Origin: Lepraria neglecta
Lineage: Eukaryota > Ascomycota > Lecanoromycetes > Lecanorales > Stereocaulaceae
Direction: 5' to 3'
Assembly (NCBI GenBank): GCA_033220425.1
Contig: CM065648.1
Coordinates: 558,001 to 622,000 of the forward strand
DNA: 64,000 nt
A program made the position numbers and the translations under genes. Each line of letters opens with the position of its first letter. The first letter of the stretch is position 1. The notes under the pieces are model-generated. The model had not been told where the DNA came from. It saw only the letters and a list, made by a program, of their open reading frames with translations, and made no database searches. Of this stretch, positions 44,175-58,138 are shown one piece after another.

Positions 44175-44592
44175 TGTTACGAACCGTGTTACGTATCAAC
44201 GGTCGTGTATAGATTGATTCTCAATGGGGATGGAGGTATAGCCAACAAGGGTATGAAGCAGGCTTCAAGTGATGCTAAGCGGGTCTGGTATATGATCAGG
44301 TGATATATATTTAGTGCCTAGCCTAAGAGATCTATCGGATATAGTAAGTACTAGATGTAAAAGAAGAGATTGAGCACGATACTCCAAGTGGTGAGCAAGT
44401 GCTCGTATATAGAGCAATAGGAAATCCCGCCAAGCATCTTATGAACGCTATGAGCGTACGGCGCTCGTTGCGCTCATCATTCCTGAGCGTTATAAGCGCA
44501 CGGCGCTCGTTGCGCTCATCGCTTTGGTTGCTAGTCCTGTCTATAGTACCGTGTCCTTCAGGATAGTTCTGTCAGAACCACTAGTTCTAATA
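44175..44592 (-). repeat. 3' LTR of element B (418 bp)
   Basis: Reads tgttacgaaccgtgttacg on the plus strand, i.e. a CGTAACA end for the element, and ends ggttctaata-like at 44592. It holds one more ~42-bp unit of the agcgc/gcgct module than the 5' LTR. Confidence 0.82.
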
Positions 44593-47500
44593 CTAGCCCC
44601 TCCCTCTAGATTTCTCGTCCCAAGAAACCATCCATCCTTTATACTACCCTATCGAATTACCCGATCTAAGGACCCTTCTATTCGTCGTAAAGAACTCTCT
44701 AGCGAATTATCCATATTCGTAATACATCCTTATACTCTATATACGAAGGGTTATAAATAGTATATAGTTAGTACGCGATCGGATTATTATTCTAACTATA
44801 TTACTATAGGCAAGAAGTATAACCTAGTTATATCTATTAATAAGATACGTCGTATTAAGAAAGTATATAATAATACCTAGTCGGAAATAAAAGAAATACA
44901 GACGAAACTTATACGCCTTTAATTATAATTTAACCTTATCTAAAATAAAGAGAAGAAGTTAATCAAGCGCGAACTATAAAATATTAAGGAGTTAGAGAAG
45001 GATAAGGAACTTCCTTCTAGTACTCCCGACGATTTAATATTCAATATCGGTTCTAAGCAGTTCGACCTCCCCCCCGGCCTAGAAGGCCCTAAGAGCTTCG
45101 ACTAGTCTTCTCTTATCTCCGATAGAACTCTTAGAGACATTCCCTACAGTTCCCCGCAAGGTTCCTAAGAGGTTCCTAGGTATTCTCCGTTTTATTATAC
45201 CCTTTCTATTTAACTAGATAGAACTAATTTCTTCTATCTAGGATCCTCTTAACCTCATACTCTATTTCTTCCTTAATATTATAGTAAAACGTTTCTTAGA
45301 GAGGTATACTAGAGTCTACTAGCTCTAGGAGTAAGATATAGAATACCGGATATACCTTTGCGTCAGGTAGAAGTTAGAGTTTATAGTTAACTAGTCCTTT
45401 TATCCGTTTAATTAAGAATGGTCCGACCTTAATATAATCTAGTTTCTTATTTAGTCTCGTTATCCTTATATTTCTTATTAAGAGGTATACTTTATCCCCC
45501 TCTTTTAGCTGAGGAATATTCTTTCTTTTCTAGTTAATTTATTCCTTTAACTTAGTATTAGAGCTTTTAATAGACCTTTATATCTCCTTATATAAATTCT
45601 TTAGCTTATATACCTTAACTAAGGCTTTTTCTATATTAGATCCTTCCCTAGGTTATAGAAATATATTTATATTCTTTCTATAGTTAGTAAAGAATAGAGT
45701 TAGACCTATCGTATCTAATCTTTTATTATTATACGCTAGTTATACTATTAGAAGTAGTAAAACCTAGTTATCTTATTTCTAGTTTATATAGTATCTTAGG
45801 TATACTTCTATTATCTAATTTATACGTTCTATTTATCTATTAGTTTATAGATAATATACTATTAATATCCGAAGTTTAGTTCTAATCGCTACGATTAGTG
45901 TTTTCCAGTAGTTAGAAGTGAATAATTTATCTCTATCGGATATTATCAATTTCGGTATACTATAATCCCTTATTAGCTTGTCGAGTAAAACGAAAGCTAA
46001 CTGATCTACTTTGTAGGTTTCCTTGAATAGTATTATAATCGTATACTTTATTAGTTTATCCATAATAACTATAATTGAGTCGAAGGTATCCTACGTAGCT
46101 AGGTCCTTCGATAGTAGTAGCTTGACTACGAAGTCCATTATAATATCATCCTATAGTGATTCTAGTACGGGAGCAAACTATATTTGTCTATACTTAGTAT
46201 ATTATACCGCCTTATTCTGCTAGTACTAGATATATTCTTTAATATATTGTTCAACGCGAGCCCGAAGCTTCGGCGCCGCGTATCCTCGTCCTAGGAGTTC
46301 CATTATCTTGGATACTCCTAGGTAACCTTACAATAGGTCGTTATAGTAATCCCTAATTACTTCTTCAACGTATATATCAGGTAAGTAGGTCTTATCCTGG
46401 TATTTGAGTAATACTAAATCCTACTAATCCTTTCGTAGGTTTATTGCGAATATATTATTATCGTAGGCCTTTACGATCCTATTAGTTATATTAGGTCCTA
46501 ATATACAAAGGGTCGCTACTAATACCTAGTATAGTACTAGTAATCCGTCTGCTTCCTTCTTTAGGATTGGTTATTCCGTAATATTCTTTTCTTCTATATA
46601 GTCCGATCGCCTACTAAGGGTATCTACTCGACCATTATCTTTTCCTAGGGTATAGGTTATCTTGAACTTATATTGACCTAGTAGTTCTAACTATCGAACT
46701 TATCTTCTATTTAACTCTTTTATTATTATAAAGTTAAGAAGATTCTTATAATCCGTAAAGATAGTTAAGTCTAAGCAGCTCTCTGCGTATACTCGCTAGT
46801 TCTATAGCGTATATACTATAGCAAGTAGCTCCTTATTATATATATCGTAGTTCTATTCTACTACTAATATCTTCCTCGAATAGTAGGTAACTAGATACTA
46901 CTTTTAGTCTTTTATTTGATATAGGTATACTTCGATTACTAGATCCGATATATCTATTTCAATACGAGCTAGCTCGTTTATCTAAAAGGTACAGAGTACT
47001 AGTAGATCCGTATATACTTTTTTCAATATATTGAATGATTCTTATTAGTCTTTTCCCTATATAAACCCGATATCTTTCTTCGTAATATCTATTAGAGGTA
47101 GTACTTTCTTAGAGTAGCCCTCGATAAACTTCCTATTAAAGTTAGCAAAATCTAAAAAGCTTTATACTACTTTGACGTCCTATAGTATAGGCTATTTAGC
47201 AATAGCTTTGATTTTTTCTAGGCTTATACTAATACCCTTCGTACTGACCATAAATCCTAGAAATTCTACTACTTATCGATGAAATTCGCACTTCTCTAGT
47301 TTAAGGAGAAGTCTCGCTTGTAATAGGTATTCGATAACGTCCTATATATACTTGATATATTCTTCCTTATTCTCAGAATAGATTAGTATATTATCGAGGT
47401 ACGCTATCGCTATTCGATCTAAATATACTCGTATAATATTATTAATAAGTACTTAGTAGGTTACTAGTGCGTTAGTAAGTCTAAACGGTATTACTAGATA

Positions 47501-49179
47501 CTCGTAGTAGCTATATCTTGTTCGGAAGGTAGTTTTCCATTCCTCGCCTTCTTTCATCTATATTAGGTTATATATACCTCTAAGATCTAGTTTAGTAAAT
47601 ATCTTTACTCTGCCGAGCCGATTCTATAGCTCCCCTATATTTAGTAATAGATATCTATTTTTGATCGTAATATCATTTAACTTTCGATAGTCGACGTATA
47701 GTCTTAAGCTTCTATCTTTCTTTAGTGCAAAGAGGATAGGATAACCTACTAGTAATTTGGATTCTCGAATAAATCCCTTTTTAAGGTTCTCGTCAATATA
47801 CCCGCAAAGTACTTTAAGTTCCTTTTCTAATAATGTGTAAATAGGTCCAAATATCGGCTATCTGCTAGGTTCGAGTTCGATCTTATAATCCTATAGCTGG
47901 TACCTAGGTAATACTTCTATATTCGTCTCTTCCTTAAATAAATACGCCTATTTACTATACTCTTAAGGGACGGAGGGTATATCGGTTCCTCCCTTAGCTC
48001 TTACTTTGTTATCCCGCTAACCTTTACTAGTAACTATAGAGTCGGACTACTATTTAGTACCGTCTTTATACGAAGCTAAGGTAATATATACCTCGACCGG
48101 TTTTCGGTTCGACTTCTTATCTATTATTATACGCTGTCGATATATAGGCTCGATTTTGGTAATATAGCTAAATCGTCTAATTTCGAGTACTCCTCTTGTC
48201 TAATCGATTATTAGATTATACTTCTTTAACCAAGGTATTCCTAAAATTATATAATAGGTAGCCATCCCAATAATATTAAAGGTAATCTCCTTATAGTAGC
48301 GCTGAATTATAATAGATAACGAAAGTATTTCTTTATCTACCTTTTCTATTAATAGTATTAACCCGTCGGCTATCTAAAGGTCGTACTATTATAACTTCTT
48401 TCGAGTTAGTAATCTAGTAAATCGTACTAAGTCTCGCGAAATGAAGTTCCTAGTAGCTCTAGAATCTATTATCGCAATAGTCCGCTGTCCGTTAACAATT
48501 ATCGGTGTTTTCATATATATATCGTATTGCGCGGAATATAGATATTATTTAGGGGTTAATATATTAATCTCCTTATAGCTACCCCTGCTATAAGGGATTA
48601 CTCTTTTCCCTATAGAAATCCTAATATAGATTCTATCTACTTATATATTAGGAGTAGGAATCCTACTTCGGATTTTGCTTCCTTATATTCCGTGTAGTTA
48701 TTATATAAATAGGTATACTATTCTTTTAGATAGTATTTCTCTACGTACGGATAGTATATTATTTCCTTCTTGACGCGTTCTAACCAATCTATATCGTTTC
48801 CTAGGAAGAACTAATAAAGTCTTTTCATCGCTAGATACTATAGGTATTCGTTTCTCTTGTAGTTATAGTAGAAGTCTTATCTATAAAGGGCTTTCTTTAC
48901 TAGTCCTTTCCTGTAACTTCTTAGCGTACTATACTATACGTAGTAAAGCGTAGTATATTCTTCCTATAGTAACTCTTTATATCTTCGATAATTCCGGTCT
49001 TATTAATAATCCGGTTTTTTATCGTCCTATTGTGGTTTCTTAGAGTTTCCTTCTTTATCTTTAGACGTAGTAGATCTAGGTATTAACTTTCCTAGTAGTC
49101 GTATATCTTCCTACTTAGCTTCTAACGTACTAAGGGCTTCTTCCTACTCTAGGTCTATCCCTTTACTTTCCTAATCCTA

Positions 49180-49694
49180 TATTACGATTAGGAAATATAA
49201 TTAGGGATGCGCTCAAGGAGCGTAGCGCCCGTCATGGTTCGAGTCGACGAATCGGTGTCCGACTCGGATAGACCCTGAAGGCTTGGCATGTTAAGCGATG
49301 AGCGCAGTAGTCGCAATAAGCGCGGTGCGATTAGTGCGATTAGTGCGATCAAGAAGGCTTGGCATGTTAAGCGATAAGCGTAGTGGTCGCAATGAGCGCG
49401 GTGCGATTAGTGCGACCAGTGCGATCAGGAATGCTTGGTATGGATTTCGTATATCTATATATTCGGAGCACTGCTCGCACCACTTGGAGCATCGTGCTCA
49501 ACTTGCTATTCAATCGTTTACTATATACGATAGATCTCTTAGGCTAGGTACTAAATATATATTATCTGATTATATACCAGACCCGCTTAGTATTACTTGA
49601 AGCCTACTTCACCCTCTTACTCTATTACACCTCTATCCCTATTAAGAATCAATTTATATATAATAGACTACCGTACGTAACGTGGTTCGTAACA
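49180..49694 (+). repeat. 5' LTR of element C (515 bp)
   Basis: Begins TATTACGATTAGG (TGTTACG-type) and ends TTCGTAACA. Carries a tandem duplication of about 77 bp around aagcgatgagcgcagtggtcg (about 49,290-49,440). Confidence 0.86.
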
Positions 49695-52600
49695 CTTTAA
49701 GCACCCTCAAGGATGAGTACTATACTAAGAGACCCTAGGGTACCTACCCTAAGCTCCTTAGGAGGAGGAAGCGGATAATAATACCCAACTATTAACGAAG
49801 GACTTAGCAGATATATTAAGATAGCCTAGCCCGACTTATACTATAGAGAGAGAGATAAGCTCGAGGGATAGCTATCCTAGGTATTACTTTACTTAAAGTT
49901 CTAAGGAGACCTTATACCTATATAATAATATCCTACCTTTACTATTACTTACTTACGTAGAAGAGCCTAAAAGTAGGTTGATCTATTCCTAAAGAAGTAT
50001 ATAGAAGATAACGACGAAGACGGCGAAATCAAATAATAGATAGAGAGTATAGCTATATTTAGACTCGAAATCTATCGTATATTCGGTCTATTAAACGAAG
50101 TCAATATAGTAATATAAACTATCTAGTATATAACCCAGAAGAAATCTATATTAGAGTACTCGACTTAATTTCAGTAATATATAGTAAAGACTAACTAGGA
50201 CGATAATATATTAATAACTATATACCGGAGAGGTCTTAAGGATAATATTAAAGACGAGCTTATAAGGTTAGGGATTATTATTAATACCCTTAATAAACTA
50301 ATCGAAGAAGTAATTAAAATTAATAATAAGCTATTTAAAAGGACTATAGAGAAGAGGTATAACGGAGGAGTCGGCGGAATAGGACGCTTAAGCTTTTTCG
50401 CTAAATCAAGGAGCTATTACCTAGGACACAAAGAACGCGACCCCTACGGGTATATACCTATAGAACTAGACTTCACGGAGAAGAAAGGCAAATAGGCCTT
50501 TAGGGGGCTAGCTAGGGGCAAGAAGTAGCAAGGGGGCAATAAGAAAACACTAAAGTATTATAGCTATAGTAAACCGGGCCACTTCGCTAGAGACTGCAAG
50601 TCAAAAAATATAGTGTATTAACCGCAGCTAAATATACTAGAGAAAGTATATACCTAGGACGATATAGACGGTATACCTGAGGAGATTCTACTAGTATAGG
50701 ATAAAGTCGAAGAAGACGTTAGTTCCTAGTATAATAGGATAATATAAGAAGAACTTAATAAAGAATCCGAAAACGGCGATAACGACTTTATAAGGAAGTT
50801 CAACGCGTGTATTAGGGAATAATATAGGAACGACCTAAATACTAAAGATAGTAGTAAGGCTCGAGAAGAAAAGTCTAAGTAGGATTAGAAAGAAAGCGAA
50901 ATAGATCTAGAGTAGGAAGAAGCCCTTAGTATATTAGAAGCTAAGTAGAAAGAAATACGACCACTAAGAAGGATAATACCTGAAACTACTACGTCTAAGG
51001 AAGAAGAAGAAAGCTCTAAGGAATATATATAGCTAGACTATCGGATAGATCGGAATTACTAAGGTTATAAGAGCATACTATAGGAAGAATATATATCGCT
51101 TTACTGCGTATAGTATAGTACGCCGAGGAATATAGCCAAGGGGCCAGTAAGAATACTACCCTGCGGATATAGCTATTACTACGAATATAAGGAAAACGGA
51201 TATCTATAGTACCTCGCGACGAAAAGAATATACTAATACTTCCTAGGACGCGATAAGGAATAGTTAAAGAGAGTTATCTATAAATTAAACAATGACCTAA
51301 GCGCTAGAGAATACTATTTAATAGAATGGTACACCTATCTATATAATAACTGCGAGAAGTATATATAGTCGAAGTTAAAGGTAGGGTTCCTACTCTACAA
51401 GCGGGAAAAGAGTAATCCCTTATAGTAGGGGTAGCTATAAGGAGATCAATATATTAACCCCCAAATAATATCTGTGTTCCGCGTAATACGATATATATGT
51501 AAAGATACCGGTAATCGTTAATAGATAGCGGACTATTGCGATAATAGATTCTAGAGCTACTAGAAACTTTATCTCGCGAGACTTGGTACGAATAACTAGA
51601 ATACTAACTCGAAAGAAGTTATAGTAGTATAATCTTTAGATAGCCGACAGGTTAATACTATTAACAGGAAAGGTAGATAAAGAGATACTTTCGTTACCTA
51701 TTATAATTTAGCGCTACTATAAGGAGATTACCTTTGACGTTATTAGGATAGCTACCTATTATATAATTTTAGGAATACCTTGGTTAAACAAGTATAACCT
51801 AATAATCGATTAGGCTCGAGGAGTACTTAAGATAGATTAATCCGGAAATATTACTAGGATTATACCTACGTATTAGTAGTATTTAATAGTAGATAAGAAG
51901 TCGAACCGAAGACCAGTCGAGGTATATATTACCTTAGCTTCGCACAAGGACGGTACTAAAGGGTAGTCTAACTCTATAGTTACTAGTAAAGGTTAGCGGG
52001 ATAATAAAGTAAGAGTTAAGGGAGGAACTAATATACTCTCTATCCTTTAGGAATATAGTAAGTAGGTATACTTATTCGAGGAAGAGACGAATATAGAAGT
52101 ATTACCTAAGTATTAGCTATATAATTATAAGATCGAACTCGAACCTAGTAAGTAACTAATATTTAGACCTATTTACGTATTATTAGAAAAGGAACTTAAA
52201 GTACTTCGCGGGTATATTAACGAGAACCTTAAAAAAGGATTTATTCGAGAATCTAAATTACTAGTAGGTTACCTAATCCTCTTTATACTAAAGAAGGACG
52301 GAAGCTTACGACTATACGTTAACTATCGAAAGTTAAACGATATTATAATTAAGAATAGATATCCTTTACCTAATATCGGCGAGCTATAGAATCGGCTTAG
52401 GAAAGCAAAGATATTCACTAAACTGGATCTTAGAGGCGTATATAACCTAATTTGGATAAAAGGAGGCGAAGAATAGAAAACTGCCTTCTAAACAAGATAT
52501 AGCTATTATAAGTATCTAGTAATACTATTTAGACTTACTAACGCACTAGTAACCTGCTAAGTACTTATTAATAATATCGTACGAGTATACTTAGATTGAA

Positions 52601-55444
52601 TAGCGATAGTATACCTCGATAATATACTAATTTATTCTAAGAACAAGAAAGAATATATTACGTATATATAGGATGTCCTTAGATACCTATTATAAGCGAA
52701 ACTTCTTCTTAAACTAGAAAAGTACGAATTCTATAGGGAATTAGTAGAGTTTCTAGGATTTATAGTTAGTATAAAAGGTATTAGTATAAGCCCGGAGAAG
52801 ATCAAGGCTATAGCTAAATAGCCTATACTATAGGACGTCAAAGTAGTACAAAGCTTCTTAGGATTTGCTAACTTTAATAGGAAGTTTATCGAGGGCTACT
52901 CCAAGAAAGTACTACTACTAATAGATATTACGAAGAAAGATATCGAGTTTATATAGGGAAAAGACTAATAGAAATCATTCGATATATTAAAGAAAGTATA
53001 TATAGATCTACTAGTACTCTGTACCTTTTAAATAAACGAGCTAGCTCGTATTAAAACAGATATATCGGATCTTATAATAGGAGTATACTTATACTAGATA
53101 AAAGACCAAAAATAGTATCTAGTTACCTACTATTCAAGGAAGATATTAGTAGTAGAATAGAACTATAATATATACGACAAGGAGTTACTTGCTATAGTAT
53201 ATATACTTTAGAACTAGCGAGTATACGTAGAAAGCTACTTAGACTTAACTATCTTTACGGACTATAAGAACCTTCTTAACTTTATAATAATAAAGGAGTT
53301 AAATAGATAATAGGTCCGATAGTTAGAACTACTAGGTTAATATAAGTTCAAGATAACCTATACCCTAGGAAAGGATAATAGTCGAGTAGATACCCTTAGT
53401 AGATAATTAGACTATATAGAAGAAAAGAATATTATAGAATAACTAATCCTAAAGAAAGAAGCCGATAGATCATTAGTACTATACTAGGTATTAGCTATAA
53501 CCCTTCGTATAATAGGACCTAATATAACTAATAGGATCGTAAAGGCCTACGAAGATAATATATTTGCAATAATCCTAAGAAAGGATTAGCCGGATACGGT
53601 ATTACTTAAATACCGGGAAAAGACTTATCTGCCTGAGTAATATATAGAGGAAGTAGTCAGGGATTACTACAACGACCTATTACAAGGTTATCTAGGAGTT
53701 ACCAAAACAATAGAGCTCCTAGAAAGGGGATACACAGCGCTAAAGCTTCGAGCGCGCGTTAAACAATATATTAAAGAATATATTCAATACTAGTAGAACA
53801 AGTCTGTATAATATACCAAATATAGACAAATATAATTTGTACTAGTTCTAGAATCACTATAGGACGATATTATAATGGACTTTATAGTTAAGTTACTACT
53901 ATCTAAGAATCTAGCTACTTAGGATACCTTCGATTCAATTATAGTCATTATAGATAAACTAACGAAGTATACTATTATAGTACCTTTTAAGGAAACCTAT
54001 AAAGTAGATTAGCTAGTATTCATATTATTAGATAGGCTAATAAGGGATTATAGTATACTAAAGTCAATTATATTAGATAGAGATAAGCTCTTTATATCTA
54101 ATTACTAGAAGATACTTATCGGAGTAATTAGAACGAAACTAAGGATATCGACGGTATACTATCTATAGATAGATAGATAAATAGAATGTATAAATTAGAT
54201 AATAGAAGCGTACCTTAGGTACTACGTTAACTAGAAATAGAATAACTAGGTATTACTACTTCTAATAGTATAACTAGTATATAATAATAAGATATTAGAT
54301 ATAATAAAGCTAATACTATTCTTTACTAATTATAGAAAGAATATAAATACTTTTCTATAACCTAGGGAGGGACCTAATATAGAAAAAGCCTTAGTAAAGG
54401 TAGATAAGCTAAAGAATTTATATAAAGATATATAAAGATCTATTAAAAGCTTAAATTCTAAACTAAAGGAACGAATTAATAAGAAAAGAAAGAATATTCC
54501 TTAGCTAAAGAAGGGGGATAAAGTATACCTTCTAATAAAAAATATAAGAATAATAAGACTAAGTAAGAAACTAGATTATATTAAGGTCGGACTATTCTTA
54601 ATTAAATAGGTAAAAGGACCTATTAACTATAAACTCGAGCTTCTACCTGACGCCAAGGTATATCCGGTATTCTATATCTTACTCTTAGAGCTAGTAGACT
54701 CTAATATACCCTTATAGGAAATATTTTATTATAATATTAAAGAAGAAACGGAGTTCAAGGTCGAGAGGATTCTAAATCAGGTTAATTAGAAGTATCTAGT
54801 TAAATAGAAAGGGTATAATAATACCGAAAACACCTGGGAACCTCTTAGGAACCTCCGGAACTGCCAGGACCTTCTATAGGAGTTCCGGGAATGATCGGGA
54901 AGGAGGACCAATCGGTTCCGTCTAGGAAGCTAAACTGTTCGGATAAGACGTTAAATATCTAGCTATTAGGAACGCTTAGGATAGACCGCTAGTCTTCTTC
55001 TAACTCCTTAATATTCTATATCTCTCGGTCTATAATCTTCTACTTTTTATCTTCGAGTTATTCGTACTATATCTAAAGGTGTATTAGTATAGCCTAAAGA
55101 TATATAGACTCTTCCGTATTACGAGCTAACTCTTCGCGCGTAGTTTTTAATTATAACTATACTTCCTTTTATTCTATCTCGATATAATATATCTTAAGGG
55201 GCGATACTACAAGGTCGCATTTTCTACCGCTGCCTATATAGTTAGAATACCTATCAGAACCTGTACCTATCAAGCACTACTTACCGCTGGTAACATATCG
55301 GGAATACGGCCGTATCACGACTTCGGTTAGCTTACTGGCCAACACCGTTCGGCGGACAGTCGGTTTATCTGAACGTTTAGTACGTCGGGGTAGTATAAAG
55401 GATAGATAGTTTCTCAGGACGAGAAATCTGGGAGAGGGAGCTAA

Positions 55445-55959
55445 TATTACGATCAGGAAACATAATCAGGGATACGCTCAAGGAGCGTAGTGCCCGTTAT
55501 AGTTCGAGTCGACGAATTAGTATCCGACTCGGACAGACCCTGAAGGCTTGGCATGTTAAGCGATGAGCGCAGTGGTCGTAATAAGCGCGGTGCGATCAGT
55601 GCGATCAGTGCGATCAAGAAGGCTTGGCATATTAAGCGATAAGCGCAGTGGTCGCAATAAGCGCGGTACGATCAGTGCGACCAGTGCGATCAGGAATGCT
55701 TGGCATGGATTTCGTATGTCTATATATGCGGAGTACTGCTCGCACCACTTGGAGCATCGTGCTTAACTTGCTATTCAATCGTTTACTACATGCGATAGAT
55801 CTCTTAGGCTAGGCACTGAACATATATCATCTAATCATATACCAGACCCGCTTAGCATCACTTGAAGCCTGCTTCACCCTCTTGCTCTATTACACCTCCA
55901 TCCCTATTGAGAATCAATCCATATATAACGGACCACCGCACGCAACGTGGTTCGTAATA
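55445..55959 (+). repeat. 3' LTR of element C (515 bp)
   Basis: Equal in length to the 5' LTR and with the same 77-bp internal duplication (about 55,555-55,705). The differences I noticed between the two LTRs are transitions. Confidence 0.86.
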
Positions 55960-56695
55960 TCCTACTTAGATTCTTTATAAGCACTACTACCGTCTCTAAT
56001 ATCCAAATCTTCTTTGGTTTACAAGGTAACATCCTCTATAAGTTCGTCCTCGTCCTTAGATTTATAGTTATATTATTCTTGTATCATCCTATTATACTAG
56101 GAGTCGACGTCTTCTTTAACTTTATCCTATATTGGTAGGTTTTCCTTAGGCGTATCGTCTATATCGTCCTAGATACGTACTCTCTCTAGTATATTTAGCT
56201 GCGGTCGATATACTATGTTTTTCGACTTGTAGTCTCTAGCGAAGTGGCCCGATTTGCTATAGCTATAATACTTTAGTATTTTCTTGTCCCTTTACTGCTT
56301 CTTGCCCCTTATAGACCCTCTAAAGGCTTACTTTCCTTTCTTTTCCGTAAAGTCCAGTTCTATAGGCGTATATCCGTAGGGATCGCGGTCTCCTTTATAT
56401 CCTAGGCGGTAGCTCTTCGATCTAGTAAAAAAGCTTGAGTATCCTATTCCGCCGATTCCTCCGTTATACCTTTTCTCTATAGTTCTTTCAAATAGTTTAT
56501 TATCGATTTTAATTACTTCTTCGATTAATTTATTAAGGGTATTAATAATAATCCCTAACCTTATAAGTTCGTCTTTAATATTATCCTTAAGGCCTCTTCG
56601 ATATATAGTTATTAATACGTTATCGTCCTAGTTAGTCTTTACTACGTACTACTAAAATTAAGTCGAGTACTCTAATACAGATTTCTTCTAGGTTA

Positions 56696-57705
56696 AGTGC
56701 TGAATCTTTCTTCTAATAACAGATTATGAGGAAATTCGGAGCAATTCCGCACTTGCAGCCAATCAGATTGGCCCTATATTCTGCATTCCCTCTCTCGGCT
56801 AGCGCCTTCAACCACCAAAAGTTGAATTCGCATCGCAACTTCTTCGCACTACTTCCCCGCGCCACATACATCATATGATATCGAGATGATTTCATAAGTT
56901 TTGGAGTTAATCATTAGCTTGCTTGCGCATCGAGAATTTTTAGAATCGGCCCATTTGCGCAATAGTTATGAGCAAAAGAAGCGTTTTCGCAATGTTTTGC
57001 AGGCAGCGCGAGCTCGGTGGCAAACGCCAAGCATTGAGCTTGGCGCCCCCGGACCCTGGAACATCATGCGCACCGTAACTTCTTCGCAGTACTGCCCCGC
57101 GCCACATGCGTCATGTGATACCGAGATGATTTGATAAGTTCTGGAACCAAGCATGCGCTTTCTAATACCGTCAGAATTTTCAAAATCGGTCTATTTGCGC
57201 AAAAGTTATGCGCAAAAGAAGTGTTTTCGCCATGTTTTGCAGGCAGCGCGAGCTCGGTGGCAAACGCCAAGCATTGAGCTTGGCGCCCCCGGACCCTGGA
57301 ACATTAAAAGTTGAATGCGTACTGTAACTTCTTCACAGTAATGCCCCGCGCCACATAGGTCATGTGATACCGAGATGATTTCATGAGTTTTGGAACCAAG
57401 CATGCGCTTTCTAACACCGTTCGAATTTTGAAATTCGGCTAAAGATTGGCTGAGGAAAGCTCAAAAAACATGGTTTTACCTGTAGAGTTCCCTGAAGCTA
57501 CCCCTGCAGTCACCCCCGAAGTGCCTCCGGAGCACTCAAATATTTAACCCTTAATAACTTTTAATATTAGGTTTAGGGCTTTATATATATAAAATATACT
57601 ATAAATAGAGGGCTTTCTAATTACGCTTCAATTTTCTAAATCGAGTATAAAATAAGCGAGAGATAGCCGTTTTTACGGTAATCTTCTGTGAAGATTACGG
57701 GCACT
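56696..57705 (-). repeat. repeat E, copy 2 (1,010 bp, possible TIR element) inside element B
   Basis: Inverted relative to copy 1. The ends are AGTGC at 56696 and GCACT at 57705, and TA flanks both (56694-56695, 57706-57707), consistent with a TA-targeting terminal-inverted-repeat element. The gag of element B resumes directly on both sides, as alignment with element C by eye shows. Tandem units of about 245 bp start near 56,905, 57,143 and 57,392 (element sense reversed). Two of them carry the minus open frames 57206-57403 (65 codons) and 56966-57154 (62 codons), both starting MLGS and ending FFC plus Ala or Ser. No transposase. The sequence is visibly less TpA-rich than its host element. 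Confidence 0.7.
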
Positions 57706-58138
57706 TACTTGTAGTTTATATTACTATATTGATTTCGTTTAACGGACCGAATATACGATAGATTTCGAGTCTAAATATAGCCATGCTCTCTATCTATAAT
57801 TTGATTTCGCTATCTTCGTTATTGTCTTCTATATATTTCTTTAGGAACGGATTAACCTACTTTTAGGCTCTTCTACGTAAGTAGGTAATTATAAAGGTTA
57901 GATATCGTTAAATAGGTATCAAGTCCCCTTAGAACTTTAGATACAATAATACCTAGGATAGCTATCCCTCGAGCTTGTCTCTCTCTCTATAGTATAAGTC
58001 GGGCTAGGCTATCTTGATATATCTGCTAAGTCCTTCGTCGATCGTTGGGCGTCGTTATTATCTACTCCCTCCTGAGGAGCTTAGGGTAGGTGCCCTAGGG
58101 TCCCTTAGTATAGCACTTATCCTTGAGGGTACTCAAAG

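Larger units (their letters stand above)
49180..55959 (+). mobile_element. Gypsy LTR retrotransposon C, 6.8 kb, broken fossil
   Basis: LTRs 49180-49694 and 55445-55959, both 515 bp, with target duplication TCCTA on both sides (49175-49179, 55960-55964) inside the gag of element B. Order: gag about 49,760-51,450 with a zinc-knuckle region near 50,565-50,610; protease near 51,540; reverse transcriptase about 52,170-52,820; RNase H about 53,040-53,420; integrase about 53,640-54,420; chromodomain-like tail about 54,660-54,880; polypurine tract gggagagggagc before the 3' LTR. The layout is whole, with dozens of RIP-type stops. The pol region is close to that of A and B, while the LTR is a distinct subfamily. 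Confidence 0.86.

Noticed and set aside
42130-46223. Mirror-image 66-codon frames in elements A and B
   Set aside because: They are antisense frames of the integrase region of two related Gypsy copies, not genes.
49290-49440. CRISPR-like spacing of gatgagcgc repeats
   Set aside because: A duplicated LTR module in a fungal retroelement; no spacers of even length and no cas genes.
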